NCBI GenBank assembly: GCA_030760725.1
Contig: JASWHV010000019.1
Span: 38,009,944 to 38,073,943, forward strand
Reading direction: 5' to 3'
DNA length: 64,000 nucleotides
Source: Neostapfia colusana
Taxonomy: Eukaryota; Streptophyta; Magnoliopsida; Poales; Poaceae
Made by a program: the position numbers and the translations under genes. Each line of letters begins with the position of its first letter. The first letter of the stretch is position 1. The notes under the pieces were generated by a model, which saw only the letters and a list, made by a program, of their open reading frames with translations, was not told the DNA's origin and did not search any database. Shown piece after piece: positions 1 through 11,119 of this stretch.

Positions 1-2
1 AT

Positions 3-691
3 GCTTATCTACCGTTGGCGGAATTCTCGTACAACAACAGCTATCAAACGAGTATGAAGATGGCACCATATGAGGCTCTCTACGGCCGGAGATGTCGCAC
101 ACCGCTGAATTGGTGCGAATCGGGTGAAAGAGTGACATTCGGGATTGACCTTGTCAATGATGCCGAAGAACGAGTTCGGGTCATACAAGCAAATTTAAAA
201 GCTGCTCAATCTCGACAGAAGAGTTATGCAGACCAGCGACGTCGACCGCTGAACTTCAACGTCGGGGAGTACGTATATCTCCGCGTATCTCCAATGAAGG
301 GAGTTCACCGATTCGGTGTAAAAAAAAGCTCGCTCCCCGGTTTATCGATCCATTCGCTATCACGAAGAAATGTGGACCCATAGCCTACCGGCTTGAGCTA
401 CCGACAAATCTCGCTGGTGTGCATGATATATTTCACGTCTCTCAGCTTCGGAAATGTCTCAAGAATACCACTGCTGTCCGCAATGAAGATCTCGAGACAT
501 TGCAACCGGATCTCTCTTATGCCGAGCATCCAATCTGGATTATTGATGAAAAGTCTCGGTCGACAAGGAATCGGACGCTCCAATTCTATAAGGTATTATG
601 GAGCAATCTTACCGCGGAGGAAGCAACATGGGAGAGTGAAGAATACCTCCGTTCGAACTACCCGGACTTGCTGTCCGCTCATATAAAGTAA
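3..691 (+). pseudogene. Element D: 3' end of Ty3/gypsy pol (integrase C-terminus and chromodomain)
   Basis: This is the end of a chromovirus polyprotein, cut by the window edge. The reading frame enters at base 3 inside the integrase core (LAEFSYNN, APYEALYGR) and passes the VYLRVSPMKGVHRFG segment. It then shifts frame at an eight-A run (320-327), where related copies read VKGKLAPRF with one more base. The downstream frame gives FHVSQLRKCLK and a chromodomain (about 530-690, WESEEYLRSNYPD), ending at TAA 689-691. In the family the chromodomain is thought to steer integration to chromatin. The 1-base deletion makes this copy inactive. The polypurine tract and 3' LTR follow directly. Confidence 0.9.
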
Positions 692-744
692 TTCCTTCTC
701 TACCGCTTGTCTCTTCTTTTGGAATCTCAGGACGAGATTATTTT

Positions 745-760
745 TAAGGGGGGAGGTAGG
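745..760 (+). other. Element D polypurine tract
   Basis: A purine run (aaggggggaggtagg) lies directly before the LTR start, the place where plus-strand DNA synthesis is primed in LTR retrotransposons. The same AAGGGGGGAGGAA-type tract precedes the LTRs of elements A, B, C and E. Confidence 0.85.
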
Positions 761-2954
761 TGAAATCCCAAAAACTCAAGCAAGTGGAGCTGCAGTTCAC
801 ACCGAGAAAAGGAGAGGGAATTTAAACTTTTAAATTTAACGGTGTGAGCTCCAAGTCGAAACTTGAACTTGCAAAAATTCCTGAACACGGAGATCTAAAG
901 CTATCATTGGGTTCTCCACACATCCAATAATAGCACGGCAAATTTTCATAGCATTTAAAAAGGATTTCCTATTTGTTAGAATTTAAACGGGAGAAAATTC
1001 GAATTTGAATTTAAATCTCAGTTTCAAATTCCAACTTCACCGAAATTCAAATTTGAGTGCACCATTGTGTTCCTCGTATTTCTTTTGGCCTATCCTCCAA
1101 ATTTTATCAAATTTGGAGCTCGTTGCTATTTTTAAACAGAAATTAGGGGATAAGGGGGAGAGGTGGACCCCATCTGTCAGCTACACAGGGAGTGAACCGC
1201 CTCTGTTTTCCTCCATCTCGCGAGCTCCCGACAGCACATCGGCAGCAGACCTCGGGACGAAGTTTTTGGGCGCCACCTCCTGCTCTCAGCTCGGTTGCCT
1301 TGCCCCTATCCATCCCACGTACGAGCCTGGTTGTTTCTCTCTCACTCAACCAGCTCTCTGTTCTTCCTCCCGAGCAGAACCCTGCCGTTCTTCTTCTCCC
1401 AATCGCACAGCAAGCACTGGAGCCCGATTGCTCGAGCCCCCAACAGCAAATAGCTGCGCCCAAGGGTGCTCTAGCCGGCCAGCAACTTTCCCCCACAGCC
1501 CCGAGCTCCTTAGCACCGGAAATCAGCAAAGTCTGCAGCTTTCGGGTAAAAGCTGAAAAACCGAACTGGTCGTCGTGGCCAGCCCAAACCAGAGGTGATC
1601 TCGCCCAAGCAAGCCACCCCATAGATGCACCTACAAGCCTAGTTGCTCACCTCCAAAACTCAGCCCAAGCCATTGATCACAGAGGGAGAATTTCAAGTTT
1701 TTCTCCCGGGCGGCCGAAACTGACCTTGAGGTAAGAAATTGCAAAATTCGTCCTCAATTCGTGTTGGTTGTGTTTCAAACTCCGCACCCAAGTTCTTAAC
1801 TGCCTAGCACACCTCCTCCATCAATTTTAGACCAAGAAATTGAGTGTTGAGCGAGGAATTTAAGTTCTTTTTGAGGGTATACCACTGAACCATGTCGGAT
1901 GCACGGTGCCGATAGGTTTGGAGCTCTCCCCGGCCTGTTTAGACCTCATGTCGGTCTTCTCCATGATTCCCTGGTGCTATAGAGGCCAAGAACAGACCAT
2001 TTCATGGAGAAATCACTGCACACGACCTCGCCGGAGCCCTAGGGTTAGCTGTGGCCGGTGCGCACTGCTTTCCGGCGAGTTTCAGCCGCCGGCGACCTCA
2101 CCAATGAGTTCAGCATGGTGGAAAATGGGGGGGGGCGACCAGCAGGGGGTCCGGAGGTGGCCGGGAAGGTCATTTCCGGCGACCTCGCCGGAGGGAGCCG
2201 CCCCTGGTCTGTTTGGCGCGTGGCTTGAGGTTAGGGATGACGAGTGGGACCCACTGTCAGCATTTAAATATTTTCCAGGTTTTCCCATTTCAGTTCAAAC
2301 TTTGGAGAGCCATAACTTTGTGTAGGAGTGTCCAAAAATAATGAAACAAATTTTGTTGGATTCCTATCAAAGAGTACTATCCAGAGGTTCAGCCCAATAT
2401 TTATGAAAATTCCTGGATTTGGCTAATTAATTCATTTAAAATAAAATATGTTAGGCATTTTTACAGGAGTTTTGTTCATTGGAAAATTCCCAAATTTGGG
2501 CAGGACATTTTTCCAATAATCCTTGAACTCCAGTAAAATTTTCAGAGGCATTGGACTCCATTTGCTTGGCCAAATGTTGTTTGAATCCTCTATGTCTCTG
2601 AAAAATGGGAAAATGAACAGAGACATTTTCAGACTTTTAACCAAGTTTGGAAAATTCATATCTCGGTGTAGGAAGCTCCAAAAATGGTGAAATCAAATCC
2701 TATGGACTCATGAGACTCTCAAGTTTCTGAAAAACCAAATTTGGAGCATGAAAAGACACTATAATTACCATTGGATTGCAGAGAATACAAATAGTAAGAA
2801 AGTTCCCTAGGCCACATCGTCCATCAACTTTGTCTGAAATTTTGCAAGCCATACCTCTGTATGATCTATGGACCACTGTAAAAATCTCAGAGCAAGTTGA
2901 GATCATCTTCTCCAGTTTTCTGCTGGTTCTTCCTATTACCTTTCTTATGTCCAC

Positions 2955-2962
2955 TATAAATA
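2955..2962 (+). promoter_or_regulatory. Probable TATA box of element D LTR
   Basis: TATAAATA lies in ccactataaatagatc, upstream of the conserved U5 block, as expected for the LTR promoter. Transcription would start about 25-35 bases downstream. The position is inferred from the motif only. Confidence 0.6.
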
Positions 2963-3452
2963 GATCTTTGCATTTTCTTCAACAACCATCCACTGCCCAA
3001 CTAAGAATGTCCTCTGTTCCTGTCAATAACAGAGCTCATCTCTCACTTTAGAGTTGGTCTAAGCCATTCTTAGTTCCTACAGCACATTTATTTTATAATT
3101 CAGTTTCTCGTATTAAAACTGTGCATATTCATATCGGTAGGAAAAACGACGAAGGAGTTCGACGGGCAACTTGACTCGGAGCAGCAAGTTGAAGCTTAAC
3201 TCATCGCCAAGATACTGACTATAAAGTAGAACTAAACCTGCAGCAACATAAGGCAATCCCCGGTTTGCATTTAACAACTTTTAGTTATATTTTGCTTTAT
3301 ATCACTTTTATGGGTCTAGTATGTATTGTGCATTAGGTCCAGGTGATTGATACTCCAAATGCATAGCCCACAAACCCTTGGAGTACAGGGTAGAATAGGT
3401 TACCTTCGTGTAGTTTCTGCTAGGCTAAAGTGGTATAGGATCCGGTACAAAT

Positions 3453-3473
3453 CGGGTAGTTGGAAGCTACCCG
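3453..3473 (+). other. Conserved U5 hairpin II (D version)
   Basis: CGGGTAG (3453-3459) pairs with CTACCCG (3467-3473) around a short TTGGAAG loop. Other LTRs have CGAGTAG/CTACTCG at the same place, so one A-T pair is replaced by G-C with pairing kept. Confidence 0.55.
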
Positions 3474-4116
3474 CGAGTTTAGGATGTGGGTACAACGGGG
3501 TATGATTATAGAAAATGAAAGTTCTGGAATGGAAAATGAGACCGAGCAGAGAGTAGGATCAGCAGGACGTTGGGCCTTTGTGGCTGTAGCTCTGTTTGTG
3601 TCGGTTAAGGACCGATGCGTATGCTGCCCTGCTGAGCAAGTTTGAACAGTACCGGATGCATGTCGGATATATGGGACCCGATAAACCGATGTAACTCGGG
3701 TACTCTCGTGTCGAAACTTATACGGCCGTCCTTTGGGGGTTGGTGTCAGAGGTGTAAACCCGCTAACGGAGCAACTTCGACGTGTTCCGTGTAGTGGCCC
3801 TTCTGATGGGTCGGCGGAACTGGTTCGGCATTGGAGTGACGGGTGAAAGGTTGCTGCATACAACGTAAGAAAGAGCTCGCGTTAGTCTTTCGAGACGGGT
3901 GTATGTGTCGTGTATTCCGGGTGTGTCCTGATTGCAATCACCTACCCTCGCGGTTATATGAGTACCACTTGTTCACTGAGTTGTGATGTAGTAATAAATT
4001 CCAGATAAAGTGTGATGAATCATTGCTGATGTGAAGTTCTTAAATTCATTGTATTGCCAACCATGTATGCTGTAGTTGTAGAGCTCATTAAGTTTATTCT
4101 CCTCTTTGGGCATCAC

Positions 4117-4163
4117 CACATCGGAGGAAAGCGTTTCTTGTTTGATTGTGGACTTCCGATGTG
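4117..4163 (+). other. Conserved U5 hairpin I (D version)
   Basis: CACATCGGA (4117-4125) pairs perfectly with TCCGATGTG (4155-4163). The loop contains the sequence GCGTTTCTTGTTTGATTG, which is shared with the E, C, S and left LTRs even though their stems are different sequences. Confidence 0.65.
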
Positions 4164-6604
4164 AGGGCTGCCTAAGGCATAATAATCTGCTGCTATAAAC
4201 CTGAAAGTAAGGATCAACATTTAGGCGTGTCGTTGTTGCATCATACCTTTCCTATGTTAGTAATCCCTGCACGTAGAGTTCCATGTTTAGGAGTGTCGGT
4301 TAAGTCTTGCTGAGCCATCGTGCTCACGGTTGCATTATTAGTGTTTTGCAGGTTATAAAATTTGCTATGAAGATGGTTGTTCGGTGAGCCATCAGCGACT
4401 CACCGGAAACCCTGCCGCTGCACTCATCTTTGTGGAAGCTAGTAAGAAGCGTCCGCGGGCTGGACGCCTTCTCTTTTGCATAGTTAGGACCGAGAGTAAG
4501 TGTGTATGTATATTCCGCTGCGTGTACCTTCGTGGTACATTATTTTGTAAATGACACTATCTTGAGAAATAAAAGACTTTGTACTTTATGGTTCTTTTCG
4601 TGTATGCTGTTGGGTGCCGCATCGCACGGCACCACCCAATGTGTATCCTGGAGTGTGGATCCCGGAAGGGGTTCCCCACAGCACTCCACTTCCCCAACGC
4701 CAGAAACCCCGAGCTCCGACCTCCTTTACCCGAAAACGATCGCCACCACGGCGACCTAGCCTCAGCCGAGAGTCAGGCGCCCGTGGACAGCGTTCCACAG
4801 GCGTTTTCACAGTCCAGCAAGAGAGGCAACAGGAGCGCACGACCACCGTGCTGCTCTCCTCCAAGTTTGGAAGCAAACCGTGAAGAATCCATAGAGAATT
4901 TCCACTTTTTGCTCCGGCGACCGTAAACCGAGCTTCCGGTACGGATTCTTCAAATTCTCGCTCTATGATCTTTCGGTGGTTATTAAATCTTGCACATAGA
5001 TGCTGGACTAGACGGTGATAAAGTTCTTTTCTGCATCCGTGGCGTGAAACTGCCTAGGAGTGACGAATTTCGAGCTCGATCAAGGGCGGTCATGGCGGGC
5101 ACGATTGGTCACACGGTGCCGACCGACTTGCCGCCATCCCTCAACCTTTTTAACACCTTGTCAAGCTTCCTAGAGGTACACTGATTCTGTAGGACCGTTT
5201 GTTCGAGGTGTTGGCAGGTTAAAACCTATGGTCGACGGCGCTGAACCTCAACCGAGGCCGCGGCACGTCGCCGGGCTATTTCCGGTCACCCCCAGCCCGA
5301 CCTTACACCACCGACGTGTTCCTGGACGTCGACAACCCCCTGGCGGCGAGTTTCAGGCCATGGGAGGTCCGGCAGAAGCGAACCGGCGAGCTCCGGGTCT
5401 GCTCCGGCGAGGTCGGCGGCGCGGGCGCGAGAGAACGGCGGGAGGAAGACGAAGCCGGCTGGCCCACATGTCAGCGGCTGAAGAATTTAAATCGGGATCG
5501 GGTGTGGCCGGGATCGGCTGTGCTGGCGTGCAAATACCCTGTGGGCCTCGGTGTGCCGGACACCTCCGCGCTCAACACGTGTCCCCGCGGGCCCCCGAGA
5601 GTTTAAACTTTTTCCCGATTTTCAGATTTCCTTCAAATTTCAAATCCTCATAACTTTTGCTAGAAAGCTCCAACTCGAGTAAACCAAATTTTGTTGGATT
5701 CAGCTCTCTGAGTACTTTCCAGCAAATCAAGTTTCACTTCATGAAAATCTTTATTTCTCCAGAATTAATTCCTCAATATTTAAACTGTTTGGAATTTTAA
5801 CTGGAGGATCTCCTTTGGAGGAAAATCCTGAAATTTTGCTGGATGTTCACCAAAATATCCCTGAACTACCATAAAATTTTCAGATACATTTGAGATCATT
5901 TGATCCACCTAATGGTGTGATTAGTGAAACTATTCCAGAGAAAATAGAAAATGTTCAGAAAACATTTTCAGAATTTTCTCTGAAATTGTTTAGCTCATAT
6001 GTTTAGCTAGGAACTTTCAAATTAAGTGAGACCAACTCCATTAGAACCCTCTGAAAATCAAGTTTTCAGAAAGTCATAGTTTGTTCTATGAAAATCCTTA
6101 GAACACCCTAAGGGCCTTCAATTAAGGTCAAGGACATAATTAATTGTGGAGGGCTCAATTGAGCTTTGCTGCAACTAAAACTTGACCAAGTCTCTGTTTA
6201 GGTTGTAACCCAGCCACAGTAAAAGTTTCACAGTCATTGGGCTTGTCTAGTAAGAGTTATAAACTTCACAAGATTAAAGGTTAATACAACTGCATTTAAA
6301 TTAATACATGTATTGCTTCTATCATGTAGTCGCTAAGGTCTAGGAGGAACCCGAAGTCCTAGACTTCGTTACTCCGGAGGAGCAGCTAGCCTACGACCAA
6401 GAGCAGCAAGGCAAGCTCCGGTTTGTATTAACCTTTTTACAAATTTTTATTGTTTTGAGCACATACTTGATTACTATTGTTCCTTGCATCAGAGTCTTGT
6501 TTGGAAACCCAAGTACATAGCCAAGAAAACCATGGGTTGGGTTTAGGATTGCAAAACCCCGTTAGCTATTGCAAAGCTAAGTTAGTGTAGGATTTGGTAC
6601 AAGT

Positions 6605-6624
6605 CGAGTAGTTGGAACTACTCG
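6605..6624 (+). other. Conserved U5 hairpin II (left LTR)
   Basis: CGAGTAG (6605-6611) pairs with CTACTCG (6618-6624). The arms extend inwards to a nearly perfect palindrome around GG. Confidence 0.5.
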
Positions 6625-7265
6625 CGAGCATAGGCTAGAGGCACTCGACTCGGGTAGAAATAGCACAATGATACACATGGCAAGAAAAATGAGACCGGGC
6701 GGAGGGTAAGGGCAGCAGGACTTTGGGGCCTGTGTGCTATAGCTCCGCTCATGTCGATTGAGGACCGAGCCGTGTGCGGGCCTGTTGAACAAGCTAGAAC
6801 AGTACTGAAGACCTATCGGCTATATGGGAACCGGGAAACTGATGTAACTCGGGTAGCTGGGTATTGAGGCATTGCCTGTCGTTCAGAGGGTAGGTTGAGA
6901 GCTTGAGGTGTAAATCGGCTGGCGGCACGGAGATGCGCGAGCAGAGACCTCTTGCTCGGGACGATGGGACCGGGTCAATATTTGGCTGACGGGCGAAAGG
7001 TGGCTGCGTACGGCGTCCGTGATGGTTGTTGTAGGCAACATCGAGTACGGGCGTACGTGACGGGTTGTTCTGGTAACCCTGCATGTGTAAATCGATTATA
7101 ATTGCCGTCCCTCACGGTCAGTGAGTACCACTTGTTCACTGTACCATGACGTAGAAAGAACAGGCTAGTTACATGTTAAAATGTTGCTGATTGAAAGATG
7201 GACTTGATTGCTAATGACTTGCTGTAGTTTAGAGCTAACTAAAGTTCATTTCAACTTTGGGCAAA

Positions 7266-7314
7266 GTACATGAGAGAAATGCGTTTCTTGTTTGATTGCG
7301 GCTCTCTCATGTAC
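7266..7314 (+). other. Conserved U5 hairpin I (left LTR)
   Basis: GTACATGAGAGA (7266-7277) pairs perfectly over 12 bp with TCTCTCATGTAC (7303-7314). The loop has the shared GCGTTTCTTGTTTGATTG. The stem sequence differs entirely from the D and E versions. Confidence 0.65.
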
Positions 7315-7823
7315 CTTAGCGTAAGGTTCTCCACAACCTGCTGCTAAAACTTGAAAGTAAGGTTCTACTAACTAGGCGAGTCCTTGCAAATGATTTTTAC
7401 CCCATGTAACCCACCACCCCTCATTTAGAAGTTCCATGTTTAGGTGAGACGGGTCAGACTTGCTGAGCCTTCGTGCTCACTGCTTGTGTTTGAAGCTTTT
7501 GCAGGGTTCTATGAGGAAGGGACTCCCGAAGAGGAGACGGAACCTCAGGAGGGGAACCCCGTCGAGTGGGAGTCGTGCACGCCGCAGAGTTAGTGTGCGT
7601 GTGTGCTAGCAAGGACACGTTCAAGGGCTGAACGTGGACTTGATGCGTAGTCTATGCCCGTGAGTGTAGACTGGAACTATTTTGATGTAAACATGTTCAT
7701 AAACTTGTTTATGTAATAAAATTTCGCTTCCGCTTTGTACCTTTGACGTGTGTTATCCGGTGCTGTGCAACACAGCACCCCTCAGCGTGATCCTGGCTCG
7801 ACAAGACCTTTGGAGTCGTGTCA

Positions 7824-9724
7824 CTTTGGCACCCACCAACTGATCAAATAATATATCGATCCGCAGCAGTGGATATTTATTTTTGATCGTCACTGCATTC
7901 AGCGGCCGATAATCCACACATAACTGAAGTGACTCATTATTTTTCTTCACAAAGAGGGCTGAACAGCCCCACGGCGATGAGCTTGGTCGGATGAACCCTT
8001 TATCCATTAAGTTCTTTAGCTGTTCTTTCAGTTCAGCTAAACCCTTCGGAGACATTTTGTACGGCCTCCGAGATATCGGTGTGGTTCCCAGTGCTAACTC
8101 GATCTTGAATACCACGTCCCTTTCAGGTGGCATCACTGGAAGATCATCAGGAAACACATCGTGGTACTCACGGACCACTGGAATATCTTCCAGTTTCGTG
8201 GTCACACTGTGGTACACCACTGAATTTTTGGAATCCATGGCTTCAAGTATGAGCGTTTGGAGACCGTAGATCGGAGAGTCCAAACTAACAATCCATGGAA
8301 CGATGTCAAGAACAACCCTGTGTTAGTTCATCCACACCATTCCTAGGATCACATCGATCTTCTGCCCCTCTAACACAATGAGGGTCATGGGATATAATTT
8401 TCCACCTAAGCACAAGGGTGCTTTGATCACTACTTCATTAGCGGCTATATTCCCACCGGGTGAGCGGATAAGGTAGTGATCTTTCGGTGTAGAGGTGGAG
8501 AGCTCAGCTTTGCACACAAATGACCTGCTGATGAAATTGTGTGTGGCTCCAGAGTCAAATAAAATTAATACGGGCAGTTCATTGAGGGTGAACATTCCCG
8601 CTAGCACAGGTGCCCCATCCGGCACATCCACTAGAGCTGTATGATAAGTGCACCCGGATTTTGGTGTTGTTCCTTGAAGCTGAGCAATGGGTTGATTTAT
8701 ACCCTGCCCCGGTGTAGGTTCTCTGTGGCGTATCCTTTCTGGACACTTCCTGCTGATGTGACCCAAATACCCGCACATGAAGAACGGTTTCTCAGCCGGT
8801 TCCTGGTTGCTCTGAGTACGGATATTAGTTGTATTCTGCTGCGGCAAGAACACTTGAGGAACAGAATAATGTGGCTGCATATACCGTTGTTGCAGCTGTC
8901 CAAATTCAGAGTATTGGGACGAACGACCTGAATATTGCTGGAGTCGTCGAGCCGACTGCATCAGCTGACAGTTCAAGGTACTGTCTACCACCCTGTATTT
9001 ATGAGGAGCACTACTGCTACTCTCCGGTGGTATATGGTTCTTTCTTTTCTCAGCCTGAACTTCCCGCTGAGCGTCTTCAACCATGATGACAGCACTCATC
9101 AGTTCGTTGAAGTTCTTTCGATCCACTAAAACGAGTCTTTCCTTTCACTTGGTATTAAGGCTGCGGAAGAACCATTCACACTTTTGTGCCTCAGTGTTCA
9201 CATGTTGAGGCGCATACTGCTGAATTATCCCGGAAGGAACATGATATAGAAGAAATGCCTTCCGGAATTCTGTCCATGTAAAATCATGTCCAGCTGGTAG
9301 GGAGGCGAGTTGATTTGCCCACCATGCACTGGCGGACCCGTGAAGTTGTTGCGCCGCGTATGAAACCTTCTGATGTTCGGTGCATTGGAGCAACCCGAAC
9401 TTAGACTCAATGGTACGGATCCAGCTACCCGCCACCAGAGGATCCTCAGCTTCAATGAAAACCGGTGGTTGAGTTGCCAAGAACTCAACATAGGAATTCA
9501 GTTGAGGTTGGCGCAAGTCTTCGTCTTGACATCCCCCTTGACGGGATGTATTCATCACCAGGGTGCGGAGAAAGTCGGTTCCCTCATCGCTTGCACCCGT
9601 CATGGCAGACAGAATGTCCGCCATTGTGACCGTGGGTGAAGGTCCTGGTGGTGGCTGCGGTTGCGGAGCTCGCTGCTCCCGCTGTGGAGAGCTATCACCA
9701 CCATCACCACTGGAACCACCCACC
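7824..9724 (-). pseudogene. Composite C, inverted part: gag, protease and N-terminal RT
   Basis: Read on the minus strand from 9724, this gives gag (FLATQPPVFIEAEDP, ESKFGLLQC, LHGSASAWWAN), a damaged zinc knuckle, protease (LILFDSGATHNFIS), and RT as far as RIDILFDQLVGAK at 7825. There it meets the U5 end of the left LTR. The usual MVRT gag start is missing: the leader jumps directly into GGSS. About 30 codons are deleted in gag near 9170 (SGI joined to QQYAP). A TAA interrupts the protease-RT linker at about 8320. The knuckle reads F-x2-C-x4-H-x4-C, its first cysteine lost. The rest of RT is not on this strand. It resumes, after a gap of about 137 codons, on the plus strand at 11120. Confidence 0.85.
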
Positions 9725-11119
9725 TCACTCCTTTGTATGTGGCTGACTTTATCACAGTTGTATATGAAAATACAACAAGAATCTGAACAACCTTTGAACT
9801 ACAACAATGTTGCATATCTCATAGCCTTTCCAACGGTGTATCACAGGCTCCTTAAGAATTTTTCTACAGGAAGTTATGGCTTAAAAATAGAAATGTCCAG
9901 AGAGGTTTTTCTGCTGTCCTGGTTCTGGACAGTTTGCCTTCAACTGGACTTCTCACCCACTTAACGTGCGATTTTGCTCTGAAGGTCTACAAGAAAGTTG
10001 TAGAGAACTTGAAAAGCTTTCCAGAACTGTATCATAAACCTTAATTGGATCAAGCTACTCAGAGTTATGCTCTGTTAAAGTCCAGCAAGAATTCCTGCCA
10101 GAAACAGAGCACTCTGTTTTTGAATTCTTTGAAACCTAAACCTTCTCTCATTTGAATCTTAGCTCAAAATAAGAGTTCAGTAACTACTATTTGTTTCAAA
10201 CTTCCCTTTTCAGTTGAAAGTTAGCTCATGAATCATTTCTTCATAGGGAAGAGGTTATTAAGTGTAGTACGGTGTCGATGCACCGTAAGAAACATATCGG
10301 TACTACGTAGCCTCACCAAAGAAAATCCTAAACCGGATTATACCGGCATATCCATTTAATCAGTGGCACTAAGACGGTCTCTCACACACGTGTACTACAC
10401 GGGATATGTACGTGGTTGGTACCTGCAGAAGAACACTCAATAGTGGTGCACTCAAAGGTTGTTTCATTTCAGGCAGTTCCATATTTGAAAGTAAATACAA
10501 ACGCCCGTATCATTGCCATACGACCGTCCTTGAGTAAAGTCACGTCTCAAGGTACGTGATCGTGTTTCAACACCACACGATGGGGAACCCGAGTATATCA
10601 TGAACGGTCGGTCACGGTTGGGAATGTTATCAACCCAACGGACACCACCTACTGCCCTGCAGGGCACGCCGATGACAAGCGCTGCGTATGTCCCCCTGGG
10701 CTATTTCCAGACGAACACACTATCGTGGTACTGACCACACGATGGGGTCTCCACTTACTTGCCTAATGCACGCTAGGTATCAGCGTTTCATATGAACTCA
10801 GGAACATTAAAAGTCCAAGAGTTTCATATTGACATCTGACACCAAGCTGTGAGACCTATCCCTGAACCACATTCCTCGTCACGAGTGCTAACCGAAATTG
10901 AACCGCTTTCAGTGGCGTTCCGTACCATTCTTACCTGACGTAGGTGCGTCGTTACATAATAAAAATTCAGAATTATAACAAATATGTTAGTGCTGCCACT
11001 TTAAGTAACAATACTACTATAGTCCTTATGTGGGCCTAATACCTTTTCCTCACCATATCGTAAGTTTTTGTCGTAATACGATCCTTATTCAGTGCGCTAT
11101 TACCAATGCGGCTCTGATA
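9725..11119 (-). other. Composite C, inverted 5' leader with truncated primer site
   Basis: On the minus strand this matches the leader of element E (around 55060-56450), including the long block around 10230-10720. Nine bases of the tRNA-iMet primer site remain at 11111-11119 (TATCAGAGC on minus). The leading TGG is lost at the junction with forward pol. A consensus donor CAG|GTAAGA sits at 10937/10934 on the minus strand. No ORF of note is present. Confidence 0.75.

Larger units (their letters stand above)
3253..4351 (+). other. Candidate U5 intron (GC-AG) in element D LTR
   Basis: The left border is AAG|GCAATCCCCGG and the right border TTTTGCAG|GTTA, spanning 1,099 bases. The same borders, with AAG|GCAAGC in place of GCAAT, occur at matching positions in the other LTRs. 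GC-AG introns with AG|GCAAG donors are a known minor class. D's donor is off consensus, and no conserved coding is visible on either side in D. Confidence 0.35.
761..4680 (+). mobile_element. Element D 3' LTR
   Basis: This LTR of about 3.92 kb starts with TGAAATCCC after the polypurine tract and ends in CA at 4680, where the sequence switches to the interior of a different LTR (4681, gcactccac, matching A's LTR in reverse). D therefore inserted into that LTR. Its 5' half and the matching TSD (expected gcact) lie left of the window. The first ~2.9 kb is U3: AT-rich stretches around GC-rich blocks near 1190-1730 and 1900-2270, with only chance ORFs. The last ~1.7 kb is the conserved R/U5 module shared with E, including hairpins at 3453-3473 and 4117-4163 and a GC donor and AG acceptor at 3252/4351. 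Confidence 0.88.
6308..7593 (+). pseudogene. LTR-encoded spliced small ORF, left LTR copy (broken)
   Basis: Exon 1 runs from ATG 6308 to the GC donor at 6410|6411. The predicted exon 2 is 7505-7593, ending in TAG, after acceptor TTTTGCAG. Exon 2 reads FYEEGTPEEETEPQ and ends EWESCTPQS. In exon 1 a GAG codon has become TAG at 6341-6343, so this copy is nonsense. The intact counterpart is in solo LTR S (23191-24469). Confidence 0.4.
4681..7823 (+). mobile_element. Left LTR (3' part), split by element D
   Basis: These 3.14 kb are the downstream part of an LTR whose first part lies left of the window beyond element D. It ends in GTCGTGTCA at 7823, the U5 terminus seen in the S and C LTRs. Up to about 5400 it resembles A's LTR (the cacatagatgctggactag block near 4995 recurs in A). 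From about 5640 it follows the S/C type closely, so it looks recombinant. Its U5 end abuts an inverted RT fragment instead of a primer site. It could be the 5' LTR of composite C, but its U3 differs from C's 3' LTR. Confidence 0.8.

Noticed and set aside
1005..1734. Overlapping ORFs of 150-180 codons on both strands in D's LTR
   Set aside because: They lie in a GC-rich U3 block, overlap on both strands, match no family and have no counterpart in the other LTRs.
4606..4640. Inverted repeat ggtgccgcatcgcacggcacc as a terminator
   Set aside because: It is a conserved palindrome near the U5 end of several LTRs. A polyadenylation or terminator role cannot be shown from sequence alone.
7991..8269. 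Short plus-strand ORF opposite C's RT segment
   Set aside because: Mirror of the conserved pol strand; similar shadows occur opposite the RT of A and B.
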